Source of the DNA: Arthrobacter sp. C9C5
GTDB taxonomy: Bacteria; Actinomycetota; Actinomycetes; Actinomycetales; Micrococcaceae
Length of the DNA: 64,000 nucleotides
Assembly (NCBI RefSeq): GCF_013359735.1
Contig: NZ_JABFMX010000007.1
Location: 111,981 to 175,980 of the forward strand
Direction of reading: 5' to 3'
Shown here: positions 56,365-64,000 of the stretch, piece after piece
Layout of the letters: every line of letters starts with the position of its first letter
How positions within the stretch are numbered: the stretch's first letter is position 1
Translations under genes and position numbers: made by a program
Notes under the pieces: model-generated
Told to the model about the DNA's origin: nothing
Databases searched by the model: none
The model's input: only the letters and a program-made list of their open reading frames with translations

Positions 56365-56954
56365 CTACGGCCGGACGCCCAGGCCCTGGATCAGCAGGGT
56401 CCAGACCTCGAGGAGATCGTCCTGGATGGCAGGGTCCTGCCATTCCGCGGCGTGCAGCGGGTGGTGGAAGCGGGCGGTGGCGTGCAGCACGGCCCGGCCT
56501 GCCCTGACCGGGTCCGCCGCCACGAACTCGCCGGCGGCCACCCCGTCGGCGACAATCTCGGTGAGCTGCGCGGCGAGGTGGTCGACGTGCTCGGCCGCGA
56601 CCTCCCGAGCCTCCGTGGTCAGCTGGCAGAACGTCGCGAAGAGCTCGGGATCCTCGAGTGCCATCCCGTGCTTGATGGCCGCCAGCCGCTGCAGCCAGCG
56701 AAGCAGCCGCTGGGCGGCCGGCCCGTCCGGGTCGCCCGCCGGGTCCAGCGGCTCGGCGATCCGGGCAAGCCAGCGCCGGGCCACGGCGTCGCGCAGTGCC
56801 AGCTTGTTCGGGAAGTGCCGGTACACGCTGCCGTGGCTGATGCCCAGGGCCTTGGCGACGTCGACCACGGTTGCTTTTGCCGGTCCGTAGCGCCGCAGTA
56901 CGTCCTCGGCGGCTTCAAGGATGCGTTCTTCGGTCAGGACGCCGGCAGGCTGTG

Positions 56955-56958
<4 letters not shown>
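56365..56958 (-). CDS. TetR/AcrR-family regulator coupled to the aldo/keto reductase
   Basis: A 197-residue regulator starting with GTG in a GTGA overlap with the aldo/keto reductase stop codon. The HTH is RILEAAEDVLRRYGPAKATVVDVAKALGISHGSVYRHFPNKLAL. The ligand domain resembles those of TetR proteins sensing aldehydes or aromatic compounds, but that is weak. Because it is the last gene of the operon, it probably represses the operator upstream of the reductase gene. Confidence 0.9.
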
Positions 56959-57965
<1,007 letters not shown>

Positions 57966-57988
57966 GGGGGCAACGGTACAACAATCAG

Positions 57989-58012
57989 CTGACAGATTTC
58001 AATATTTGTCAG
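57989..58012. promoter_or_regulatory. Operator-like palindrome upstream of the aldo/keto reductase
   Basis: CTGACA-N12-TGTCAG lies 24 bases upstream of the aldo/keto reductase start codon. It is a good candidate for the TetR protein encoded in the same operon. Confidence 0.65.
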
Positions 58013-58056
58013 TCATGACCGTCTGCGGCCGCGGACCGCCGGCGGACGCTTGCTGT

Positions 58057-58070
58057 AGACAGTTCTGTCT
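58057..58070. promoter_or_regulatory. Palindrome AGACAG-TT-CTGTCT
   Basis: A perfect 14-bp inverted repeat in the divergent region upstream of the NADP-binding gene. It is the reverse phase of the ACAGAC motif at 56265. A regulator binding here could control the plus-strand gene. Confidence 0.6.
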
Positions 58071-58088
58071 GGTAGCGTCTCGCCCAGC

Positions 58089-58108
58089 GGTAGACTAACT
58101 TGTCTACC
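58089..58108. promoter_or_regulatory. Palindrome GGTAGAC-N6-GTCTACC
   Basis: Perfect 7-bp arms around TAACTT, 41 bases upstream of the NADP-binding gene. The core TAGAC-N6-GTCTA is a common operator form for TetR proteins. It overlaps where the promoter is expected. Confidence 0.65.
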
Positions 58109-58149
58109 CCCCCAAGATCCGAAGAAGTCCTTACCCGAATGAGGTCCCC

Positions 58150-58830
58150 ATGAAAATTGCAGTATTCGGCACCGGCACGGTCGGTCCCGCCGTCGCAGGA
58201 GCCCTGGCAAAGCTTGGCCACGACGTCGTCATCGGAACCCGCGATCCGCGGGCCACGCTGGCCCGGACCGAGGCTGGCCCGATGGGCGGCGTCCCGTTTG
58301 CCCAGTGGCACGCGGAGCACGGCGAAATTTCCCTGACCACCTTCGCCGAGGCCGCCGCCGGCAGCGAGATCGTTGTCAACGCCACCAACGGCACCGGTTC
58401 CCTGGACGCGCTGGCCGCCGCCGGGGCCGCCAACCTGGCCGGCAAGGTCATCGTCGACATCGCCAACCCGCTCGACTTCTCCCAGGGCTTCCCGCCCTCG
58501 CTGAACCCGGTGAACACCGACAGCCTTGGCGAGCAGATCCAGCGCGCCTTCCCGGACGCGCGGGTGGTCAAGACGCTCAACACGATGAACGCCGGCGTCA
58601 TGGTTGACCCGGCCAGCGTGGCCGGCGGCGACCACTCGGTGTTCGTCTCCGGCAACGACGCGGACGCCAAGTCGGTGGTGGCGGGGCTGCTGGCGGACCT
58701 GGGCCACCGCGACATTATCGACCTGGGCGACATCACGACGGCCCGCGGCACGGAAATGCTCCTGCCGATCTGGCTGCGGCTCTGGGGTGCCTTCGGAAAC
58801 GCGGACTTCAACTTCAAGATCGCCCGCTAA
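58150..58830 (+). CDS. NADP-binding protein of the F420-reductase-like family
   Basis: A 226-residue Rossmann protein: KIAVFGTGTVGPAVAGAL (cofactor loop), VVIGTRDPRATLART (Arg suggests NADPH), VVNATNGTGSLDAL, VIVDIANPLDFSQGFPP and VVKTLNTMNAGVMVDP. It resembles NADPH:F420 oxidoreductase-type and DUF2620-type proteins, which reduce small substrates or act as sensors. The family match is broad. Three operator-like palindromes lie in its upstream region. Confidence 0.85.
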   Translation: MKIAVFGTGTVGPAVAGALAKLGHDVVIGTRDPRATLARTEAGPMGGVPFAQWHAEHGEISLTTFAEAAAGSEIVVNATNGTGSLDALAAAGAANLAGKVIVDIANPLDFSQGFPPSLNPVNTDSLGEQIQRAFPDARVVKTLNTMNAGVMVDPASVAGGDHSVFVSGNDADAKSVVAGLLADLGHRDIIDLGDITTARGTEMLLPIWLRLWGAFGNADFNFKIAR

Positions 58831-58841
58831 CCCCCATCTGA

Positions 58842-58889
58842 CTCGCAGTTGAGGCCGTTTTGGGCGCCCAAAACGGCCTCAACTGCGAG
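58842..58889. repeat. Perfect 48-bp palindrome (24-bp arms, no loop)
   Basis: CTCGCAGTTGAGGCC starts the left arm and GGCCTCAACTGCGAG ends the right arm; the centre is GGGCGCCC. It lies 12 bases after a stop codon. It shares only the TTGAGGCC core with copies A-D. It could be a terminator or a cruciform-forming target. Confidence 0.9.
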
Positions 58890-59049
58890 CTAGTTGGGCG
58901 CCGCCGCCACCGTCAAGGCACCGGACACTATCTGAGACGGATTCCCCGCGTGCGCGTGAGCCGGGTAACATCCCTTGGGTACAAGTAACCCGGCTCACAG
59001 TATCCAGCGCAGTGTACGAGCCAAGTCGAACCCTCGAAAGATTGTTTCC

Positions 59050-61869
59050 ATGGCTGACACTGCATTGACTTCCGGTACGGATCTGGCCTCCGAACTGCGC
59101 GCCGACGTCCGCCGGGTGTCCACCCTCCTCGGCGAATCCCTGGTCCGCCAGCACGGCCCCGAGCTCCTCGACCTCGTGGAGCAGGTGCGGCTGCTGACCA
59201 AGGAATCGAAGGAGGCCGCCCGGGGCGGCGCCGATGCCACCGGGCCGTGGAGCTCGTACGACGTCGTCGCCCAGGTCCGCGAACTGCTCGGCTCGCTGCC
59301 GCTTGAGCAGGCGACCGACCTGGTCAGGGCCTTCGCGTTCTATTTCCACCTGGCCAACGCCGCCGAGCAGGTCCACCGGGTCCGCGGGCTGCGGAGCCGG
59401 CAGGAAAAGGACGGCTGGCTGGCCAAAGCCGTCGAGGAAATCGCCGAACAGGCCGGGTCCGCCGTGCTGCAGGATGTCGTGGATGAACTCGACGTCCGGC
59501 CCATCTTCACCGCGCACCCCACCGAAGCATCCCGCCGTTCGGTGCTGGACAAGATCCGCCGGCTCTCCGACGTCCTGGCCGAGTCCACCAGGGAAGGCAC
59601 CTCGGCCCGCCGCCGCCAGGACCGCCAGCTGGCCGAGGTGATCGACCAGATGTGGCAGACGGACGAGCTCCGCCAGGTCCGGCCCACCCCTGTGGATGAG
59701 GCCCGGAACGCGATCTACTACCTCACCGGGATCCTTGGCGACGCCATGCCGGAGATGCTCTCGGACCTGTCCGAACTCCTCGGCGAGCACGGCGTCACCC
59801 TGCCCGTCACGAAGGCGCCGATCCGCTTCGGCTCCTGGATCGGCGGGGACCGGGACGGCAACCCCAACGTCACCGCCTGCGTCACCCGCGAAATCCTGCA
59901 GATCCAGAACCAGCACGCCGTCCGGATCAGCATCGGCCTGATCGACGGGCTGATCTCCATCCTGTCCAACTCGACCGCGCTGGCGGGGGCCGACCAGGCG
60001 CTGCTGGACTCGATCGACGTCGACCTGGGGAACCTGCCCGGACTGGACCGCCGCGTCCTGGAGCTCAACGCGCAGGAACCGTACCGGCTCAAGCTCACCT
60101 GCATCAAGGCAAAGCTGCTCAACACCGGCCGCCGGGTGGCTGCCGGCTCGGCCCACGAGCCCGGCCGCGACTACGCCGCCACCGCTGAGCTCCTGGCCGA
60201 GCTGGGCCTGCTGGAGGTGTCGCTGCGGAACCACCACGCCGGCCTCGCCGCCGACGGTGCGCTGGCCCGGGTCCGGCGCGCGATCGCCTCTTTCGGACTG
60301 CACCTCGCCACGCTGGACATCCGCGAACACGCCGACCACCACCATGACGCCGTCGGGCAGCTGATGGACCGCCTCGGCGGGCCCGGCGTGCGCTACGCGG
60401 AACTGAGCCGCGCCGAACGGCTCGAAGTGCTCGGCTCCGAGCTCGCGTCCCGCCGCCCGCTCTCCGGCCACCCGATCAAGCTCGACGGCGTCGCGGACGG
60501 CACGTACGACGTCTTCCGCGAGATCCGACGCGCCCTGCGCACCTACGGCCCGGACGTGATCGAGACGTACATCATTTCCATGACCCGCGGCGCGGACGAT
60601 GTCCTGGCCGCGGCCGTGCTGGCCCGCGAGGCCGGGCTGGTGAACCTTTTCGGCGAGGCGCCCTATGCCAAGATCGGCTTCGCCCCGCTGCTGGAAACCG
60701 TGGAGGAGCTGCGCGCCTCGGCCGAGATCGTGGACGCGCTGCTCTCCGATGCGTCCTACCGCGAGCTGGTCCGGCTGCGCGGCGACGTGCAGGAAATCAT
60801 GCTCGGTTACTCGGACTCCAACAAGGAATCCGGCGTGATGACGAGCCAGTGGGAAATCCACAAGACGCAGCGCAAGCTGCGCGACGTCGCGGCCAAGCAC
60901 GGCGTCCGGGTGCGGCTCTTCCACGGCCGCGGCGGCTCGGTCGGCCGCGGTGGTGGGCCGACCTACGACGCGATCATGGCCCAGCCCAACGGCGTACTTG
61001 AAGGCGAAATCAAGTTCACCGAACAGGGCGAGGTCATCTCGGACAAGTACTCGCTGCCCGAGCTCGCGCGCGAGAACCTGGAGCTCTCCCTCGCCGCCGT
61101 GCTGCAGGGGTCGGCGCTGCACCGCACCCCGCGCACCTCTGAGGACCAGCGCGAGCGTTACGGCCACGTCATGGAAACCATCTCCGATGCGGCATTCGCC
61201 CGCTACCGGACCCTCATTGACGATCCGGACCTGCCGGCCTACTTCATGGCCTCCACCCCGGTGGAGCAACTGGGCTCGCTGAACATCGGCTCCCGCCCGT
61301 CCAAGCGCCCCGATTCCGGTGCGGGCCTCGAGGGGTTGCGGGCCATTCCGTGGGTGTTTGGCTGGACCCAGTCGCGGCAGATCGTGCCGGGCTGGTTCGG
61401 CGTCGGCTCCGGACTCAAGGCCGCGCGCGAGGCAGGCAACTCGGCCCAGCTCGTGGAGATGATGGACGGCTGGCACTTCTTCCGCTCGGTGCTCTCCAAC
61501 GTCGAAATGACGCTCGCCAAGACGGACATGGACATTGCCGGCTACTACGTCTCGACTCTGGTGCCGGCCGAGCTGCACCACTTGTTCCACGCCATCCGCG
61601 CCGAATACGAGCTGACCGTGGCCGAGATCCAAAACCTCACGGGGGAGGACCTGCTGCTCGACGCCCAGCCCACGCTCAAGCGTTCCCTCGAGATCCGCGA
61701 CCAGTACCTGGACCCGATCAGTTACCTGCAGGTGGAGCTGCTGCGCCGGGTCCGCGCCGAGGCTGCGGCACGGGAGGGCATGCCCAACGCCGAGATCGAC
61801 GAACGTCTCCAGCGGGCCATGCTGATCACCGTCAACGGCGTCGCGGCCGGCCTGCGCAACACCGGGTAG
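59050..61869 (+). CDS. ppc: Phosphoenolpyruvate carboxylase
   Basis: A 939-residue enzyme that carboxylates PEP to oxaloacetate, replenishing the TCA cycle. Conserved active-site stretches are [16 protein letters not shown] (catalytic His), [39 protein letters not shown] (Arg/Gly loop) and [12 protein letters not shown]. The length is normal for the bacterial type. The start ATG lies after a weak ribosome site; upstream in-frame codons are unlikely to be translated. It complements the glyoxylate-shunt genes of this window as an anaplerotic route. Confidence 0.97.
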   Translation: MADTALTSGTDLASELRADVRRVSTLLGESLVRQHGPELLDLVEQVRLLTKESKEAARGGADATGPWSSYDVVAQVRELLGSLPLEQATDLVRAFAFYFHLANAAEQVHRVRGLRSRQEKDGWLAKAVEEIAEQAGSAVLQDVVDELDVRPIFTAHPTEASRRSVLDKIRRLSDVLAESTREGTSARRRQDRQLAEVIDQMWQTDELRQVRPTPVDEARNAIYYLTGILGDAMPEMLSDLSELLGEHGVTLPVTKAPIRFGSWIGGDRDGNPNVTACVTREILQIQNQHAVRISIGLIDGLISILSNSTALAGADQALLDSIDVDLGNLPGLDRRVLELNAQEPYRLKLTCIKAKLLNTGRRVAAGSAHEPGRDYAATAELLAELGLLEVSLRNHHAGLAADGALARVRRAIASFGLHLATLDIREHADHHHDAVGQLMDRLGGPGVRYAELSRAERLEVLGSELASRRPLSGHPIKLDGVADGTYDVFREIRRALRTYGPDVIETYIISMTRGADDVLAAAVLAREAGLVNLFGEAPYAKIGFAPLLETVEELRASAEIVDALLSDASYRELVRLRGDVQEIMLGYSDSNKESGVMTSQWEIHKTQRKLRDVAAKHGVRVRLFHGRGGSVGRGGGPTYDAIMAQPNGVLEGEIKFTEQGEVISDKYSLPELARENLELSLAAVLQGSALHRTPRTSEDQRERYGHVMETISDAAFARYRTLIDDPDLPAYFMASTPVEQLGSLNIGSRPSKRPDSGAGLEGLRAIPWVFGWTQSRQIVPGWFGVGSGLKAAREAGNSAQLVEMMDGWHFFRSVLSNVEMTLAKTDMDIAGYYVSTLVPAELHHLFHAIRAEYELTVAEIQNLTGEDLLLDAQPTLKRSLEIRDQYLDPISYLQVELLRRVRAEAAAREGMPNAEIDERLQRAMLITVNGVAAGLRNTG

Positions 61870-61911
61870 CCCCGGAAGAGGTCCGTCAGCCCGTCCCGCT
61901 AGGGTTGTTCC

Positions 61912-62217
61912 ATGCCGTCGTTCCAGACCAGACTCAAGATCACCGGACTCAAGCCGGGCAACCCGCCGGAAGCCGTGATGGCGACGGCTGTGGAGGCGCT
62001 CGGAACGCGGCACCACGTGGAGTCCAACCAGCTGGAACTCGCCGGCGGGGTCCCGCAGCTGAACCTCCGGTTCCTGGTGGACGCCACGGCTTATGCGGCG
62101 GAGAACAGCCAAGCGCTGGAATCGGCCGCCCTGATGCGCGACGCCGTCGAACGCGTCGCGGTGACCGGGAGCCTGACGGTGCTTCGGCGCAACAGGGGCC
62201 GCTGGGCCGCGGTGTAG
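61912..62217 (+). CDS. Small hypothetical protein (101 aa)
   Basis: A 101-residue soluble protein starting 43 bases after ppc. It has a beta-alpha-beta look (FQTRLKITGLKPGNPPEAVMATAVEAL, LELAGGVPQLNLRFLVDA, ERVAVTGSLTVLRRNRG). No domain is recognised; the sequence seems limited to Micrococcaceae. It is probably co-transcribed with ppc. Confidence 0.7.
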   Translation: MPSFQTRLKITGLKPGNPPEAVMATAVEALGTRHHVESNQLELAGGVPQLNLRFLVDATAYAAENSQALESAALMRDAVERVAVTGSLTVLRRNRGRWAAV

Positions 62218-62245
62218 CCGCGCCGGCCGGAGCGGAAATGCCGGT

Positions 62246-62890
62246 CTAGAAGTCCAGCTCCGCGTCGGGGTCCGCCTCGGGGGATCCGGGTTGCACCACG
62301 GGGGAGCGGTTGCCGCGGCGGCGGGTGACGACCACCCCCACGACGGCGCCGATCACCAGCCCAAGGCCCACCCCGATCAGCGAGCTCGCCCAGAACGGCA
62401 GTTTGGTGGCCGAGCCCGTGACGTACCCCAGGCCCACCGACCAGACCGCCCACAGGCTGCCGCCGAGCGCCGCGCAGAAACTGAAGCCACCGGTGGACAC
62501 GTTGGCGATCCCGGCCGCGGCCGTGGTGGCAAGCCGGCCGCCCGGGATGAAGCGGATGCCGATGATGGCCCCGTAGGTCGACGATCGTCCGGCCCGCGCG
62601 ATGGCCAGGTGCACGCCGCTGTGGAACTTGCGGCCCCAACTCCACCGGTCCAGCACGTGGCTGAGGCGGCGCTTGAAGAGCTGGAAGACCATGATGTCCC
62701 CCAGCCAGGAGGCCAGGGCGGCGAGGATTGCCACAAGGAAAACATTGGCCCGGCCGTCGGCGGACAGGGCTCCGGCGGTGATGACCACCATCTCGGAGGG
62801 GACCGGCGGGAAGATGGCGTCGCCGAGGACCACGGGGATGATCCAGAAATAGATCGCGGCTCCCCAGGTGTCCGCATTGGCCAGGTCCAT
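62246..62890 (-). CDS. DedA-family membrane protein
   Basis: A 214-residue protein with about five membrane segments. The DedA (SNARE-associated) pattern is seen: VVLGDAIFPPVPSEMVVITAGALS, ASWLGDIMVFQLFKRR and the GIRFIPGGRLATTAAAGI region with conserved Arg. DedA proteins move undecaprenyl phosphate or other lipids or support proton-motive force. The GTG two codons upstream (62896) is an alternative start; neither has a strong ribosome site. The C-terminus is acidic. Confidence 0.88.
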   Translation of the reverse strand: MDLANADTWGAAIYFWIIPVVLGDAIFPPVPSEMVVITAGALSADGRANVFLVAILAALASWLGDIMVFQLFKRRLSHVLDRWSWGRKFHSGVHLAIARAGRSSTYGAIIGIRFIPGGRLATTAAAGIANVSTGGFSFCAALGGSLWAVWSVGLGYVTGSATKLPFWASSLIGVGLGLVIGAVVGVVVTRRRGNRSPVVQPGSPEADPDAELDF

Positions 62891-62955
62891 GGGCACAAGT
62901 TACCGCATATCGGGCTCCCCGGGCGGATGGCTGCGGTGCTGCCGCCTGTCCCGGC

Positions 62956-63891
62956 CTAGCGGGCTTCGGAAAGTTCGAGCCGGCTGCGGTATTCCACCGG
63001 GCTGCCCGAGATGGGGTCCACGAAGCGGATGCCGCGGGCCAGGAGCTGGAGGGGCTTGGCGTAGTCGTCCGGCGCCTTGTCCAGCAGCTCGGGATAGAAC
63101 GAGTCGTTCACAATCCCGAGCCCTAGCGACGCCATGTGCACGCGGAGCTGATGGGTCTTCCCCGAGTGCGGCTCCAGCCGGTAGAGCGCACGGCGCGGTG
63201 TGGCGCCGTCGGGCGCGTCAAAGGTGCGCAACCGCTCGATCCGGGTCTCGGCGTTGGGCTCACCCTCGATGACCTCGGCGAGCAGGTAGCTGCGGGATTT
63301 GGTCATCCGGTTCCGCACCACTACTGGGAAGTCGACGGCGGGGTGCCCCGGGGCGGGCTCCGCGGTGGACACGCACTCGTATTCCTTCTGGACCTGTCGC
63401 TTTTCGAAGAGCACCTGGTACTTCCCGCGGGTCTCGGGGTTGGTGGAGAGCAGCAGGATGCCGGCCGTCATGCGGTCCAGTCGGTGCATCGGGACCAGGT
63501 CCGGCAGCCGCAGCTGGTTCCGCAGGCGCACCAGGGCCGACTCCTGGATGTAGGTGCCGCCCGGGGTGGTGGGCAGGAAGTGCGGCTTGTCCACGACCAG
63601 GAGGTGCTCGTCCTGGTGCAGGATGTTCAGTTCCACCGGGATGCGGGTCTCGGGCGGCAGCGAACGGTAGTACCAGATGAAGGTGTGGCGCTGCAGCGGG
63701 GTGGTGCGGTCCAGCGGGATGCCTGCCTCGCCCACGATTTCGCCGGCGTCGAAGCGGTCCTCAATGCCCTGCGGGTCGATGTGCCCCCAGCGGTGCATCA
63801 TGTAGTCCATGGCGGTCTCCCACGGCCCCTCGTCCGGCAGCCGCAGGCGGGTCGCGTTCACGCCGTCGCGCACGGGCAGGGGGGATTGCAT
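62956..63891 (-). CDS. RluA-family pseudouridine synthase
   Basis: A 311-residue enzyme without an S4 domain at the N-terminus. The catalytic Asp is in MHRLDRMTAGILLLS. Other family stretches are LLVVDKPHFLPTTPGG, VQKEYECVSTAEPAPG and RLEPHSGKTHQLRVHMASLGLGIVND. It converts uridine to pseudouridine in rRNA or tRNA; the site cannot be told. The ATG at 63891 is used; a GTG one codon upstream also exists. The end of the window follows directly. Confidence 0.93.
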   Translation of the reverse strand: MQSPLPVRDGVNATRLRLPDEGPWETAMDYMMHRWGHIDPQGIEDRFDAGEIVGEAGIPLDRTTPLQRHTFIWYYRSLPPETRIPVELNILHQDEHLLVVDKPHFLPTTPGGTYIQESALVRLRNQLRLPDLVPMHRLDRMTAGILLLSTNPETRGKYQVLFEKRQVQKEYECVSTAEPAPGHPAVDFPVVVRNRMTKSRSYLLAEVIEGEPNAETRIERLRTFDAPDGATPRRALYRLEPHSGKTHQLRVHMASLGLGIVNDSFYPELLDKAPDDYAKPLQLLARGIRFVDPISGSPVEYRSRLELSEAR

Positions 63892-63913
63892 CACCGGTCC
63901 ATTCTACTTTGCC

Positions 63914-64000
63914 CGCCCGGCTCACCCCCCCCCCCGGCCCCCCCCCCCCCCCCCCCCCCCCGAAAATGGGGCCGGGGGGAAAAAATTTATTTGAAAAAAA
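63914..64000. other. Low-complexity poly-C/poly-A end, probable contig-end artefact
   Basis: The last 87 bases are runs of C (one of about 25) with a few G, then AAAAAATTTATTTGAAAAAAA. Composition differs from the rest of the window. It is best read as unreliable sequence and not as a real repeat. Confidence 0.8.

Noticed and set aside
58879..62112. A 1077-codon open frame antisense to ppc
   Set aside because: It mirrors the ppc codons, has no recognisable domain and is typical of shadow frames in high-GC DNA.
63914..63960. G-quadruplex-forming poly-C tract
   Set aside because: It is more simply a low-quality sequence end.

Overview
The window looks like a stretch of a high-GC actinobacterial chromosome, most likely from the Micrococcaceae (Arthrobacter/Pseudarthrobacter group). 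This rests on the strong G/C third-position bias, the ffs-dnaX-recR arrangement with a very long Ala/Pro-rich DnaX, a DtxR-type iron box, a ScfR/RamB-like regulator divergent from aceA, and several small proteins that appear limited to this group. It opens inside a secreted subtilase gene. It ends in poly-C and poly-A runs that look like a low-quality contig end.

Layout. 1-5.5 kb: the 3' part of an S8 protease, then a coupled minus-strand operon (subtilisin-inhibitor-like lipoprotein, DNA-glycosylase-like protein, second inhibitor-like domain), an OhrR-type regulator with a palindromic operator, and two small paralogous genes. 5.5-12.5 kb: lysC, a GNAT gene, recR, dnaX, the SRP RNA and tRNA-Ser(GGA), with two arrays of GGACATGTCC-type palindromes. 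12.5-25 kb: an MpaB-type oxygenase, M23 peptidase, glutathione peroxidase, glutathione-independent formaldehyde dehydrogenase, cpdA-like phosphodiesterase, Stealth phosphotransferase, HAD hydrolase, LytR_C protein, TetR regulator, DsbA-type oxidoreductase and another GNAT gene. 25-38 kb: carbon metabolism and transport, with a CynX-like MFS gene, aceB, aceA, the RamB-like regulator, poxB, a serpin lipoprotein, pdxK, an MHS-type MFS gene and the queuosine-precursor transporter. 38-47 kb: dienelactone hydrolase, tgt, several single-domain proteins, PAP2 phosphatase and glycogen debranching enzyme. 47-51 kb: a ferric-iron ABC operon behind a DtxR box. 51-59 kb: GH76, a coupled SDR/acyl-CoA dehydrogenase pair, two TetR units with visible operators, an aldo/keto reductase and an NADP-binding protein. 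59-64 kb: ppc, a small unknown gene, DedA and a pseudouridine synthase.

How the genes fit together. The glyoxylate shunt (aceA, aceB), its probable regulator, PEP carboxylase and pyruvate:quinone oxidoreductase form an acetate/pyruvate and anaplerotic set. YhhQ plus Tgt suggests queuosine salvage. One secreted protease and three inhibitor-fold genes (two SSI-like, one serpin) form a possible protease-control theme.

The most unusual content is non-coding. (1) Two loci, at 7.1 kb and 11.9-12.3 kb, carry ten GGRCATGYCC decamers and four copies of a larger palindrome, TGGRCATA-N7-TATGTCCA; the second locus is a 114-bp tandem array. (2) A dispersed family of long inverted repeats with arms like CGAACGGACACTTGAGGCCC lies just after stop codons. 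(3) A 16-bp and a 32-bp tandem repeat lie near lysC and poxB.
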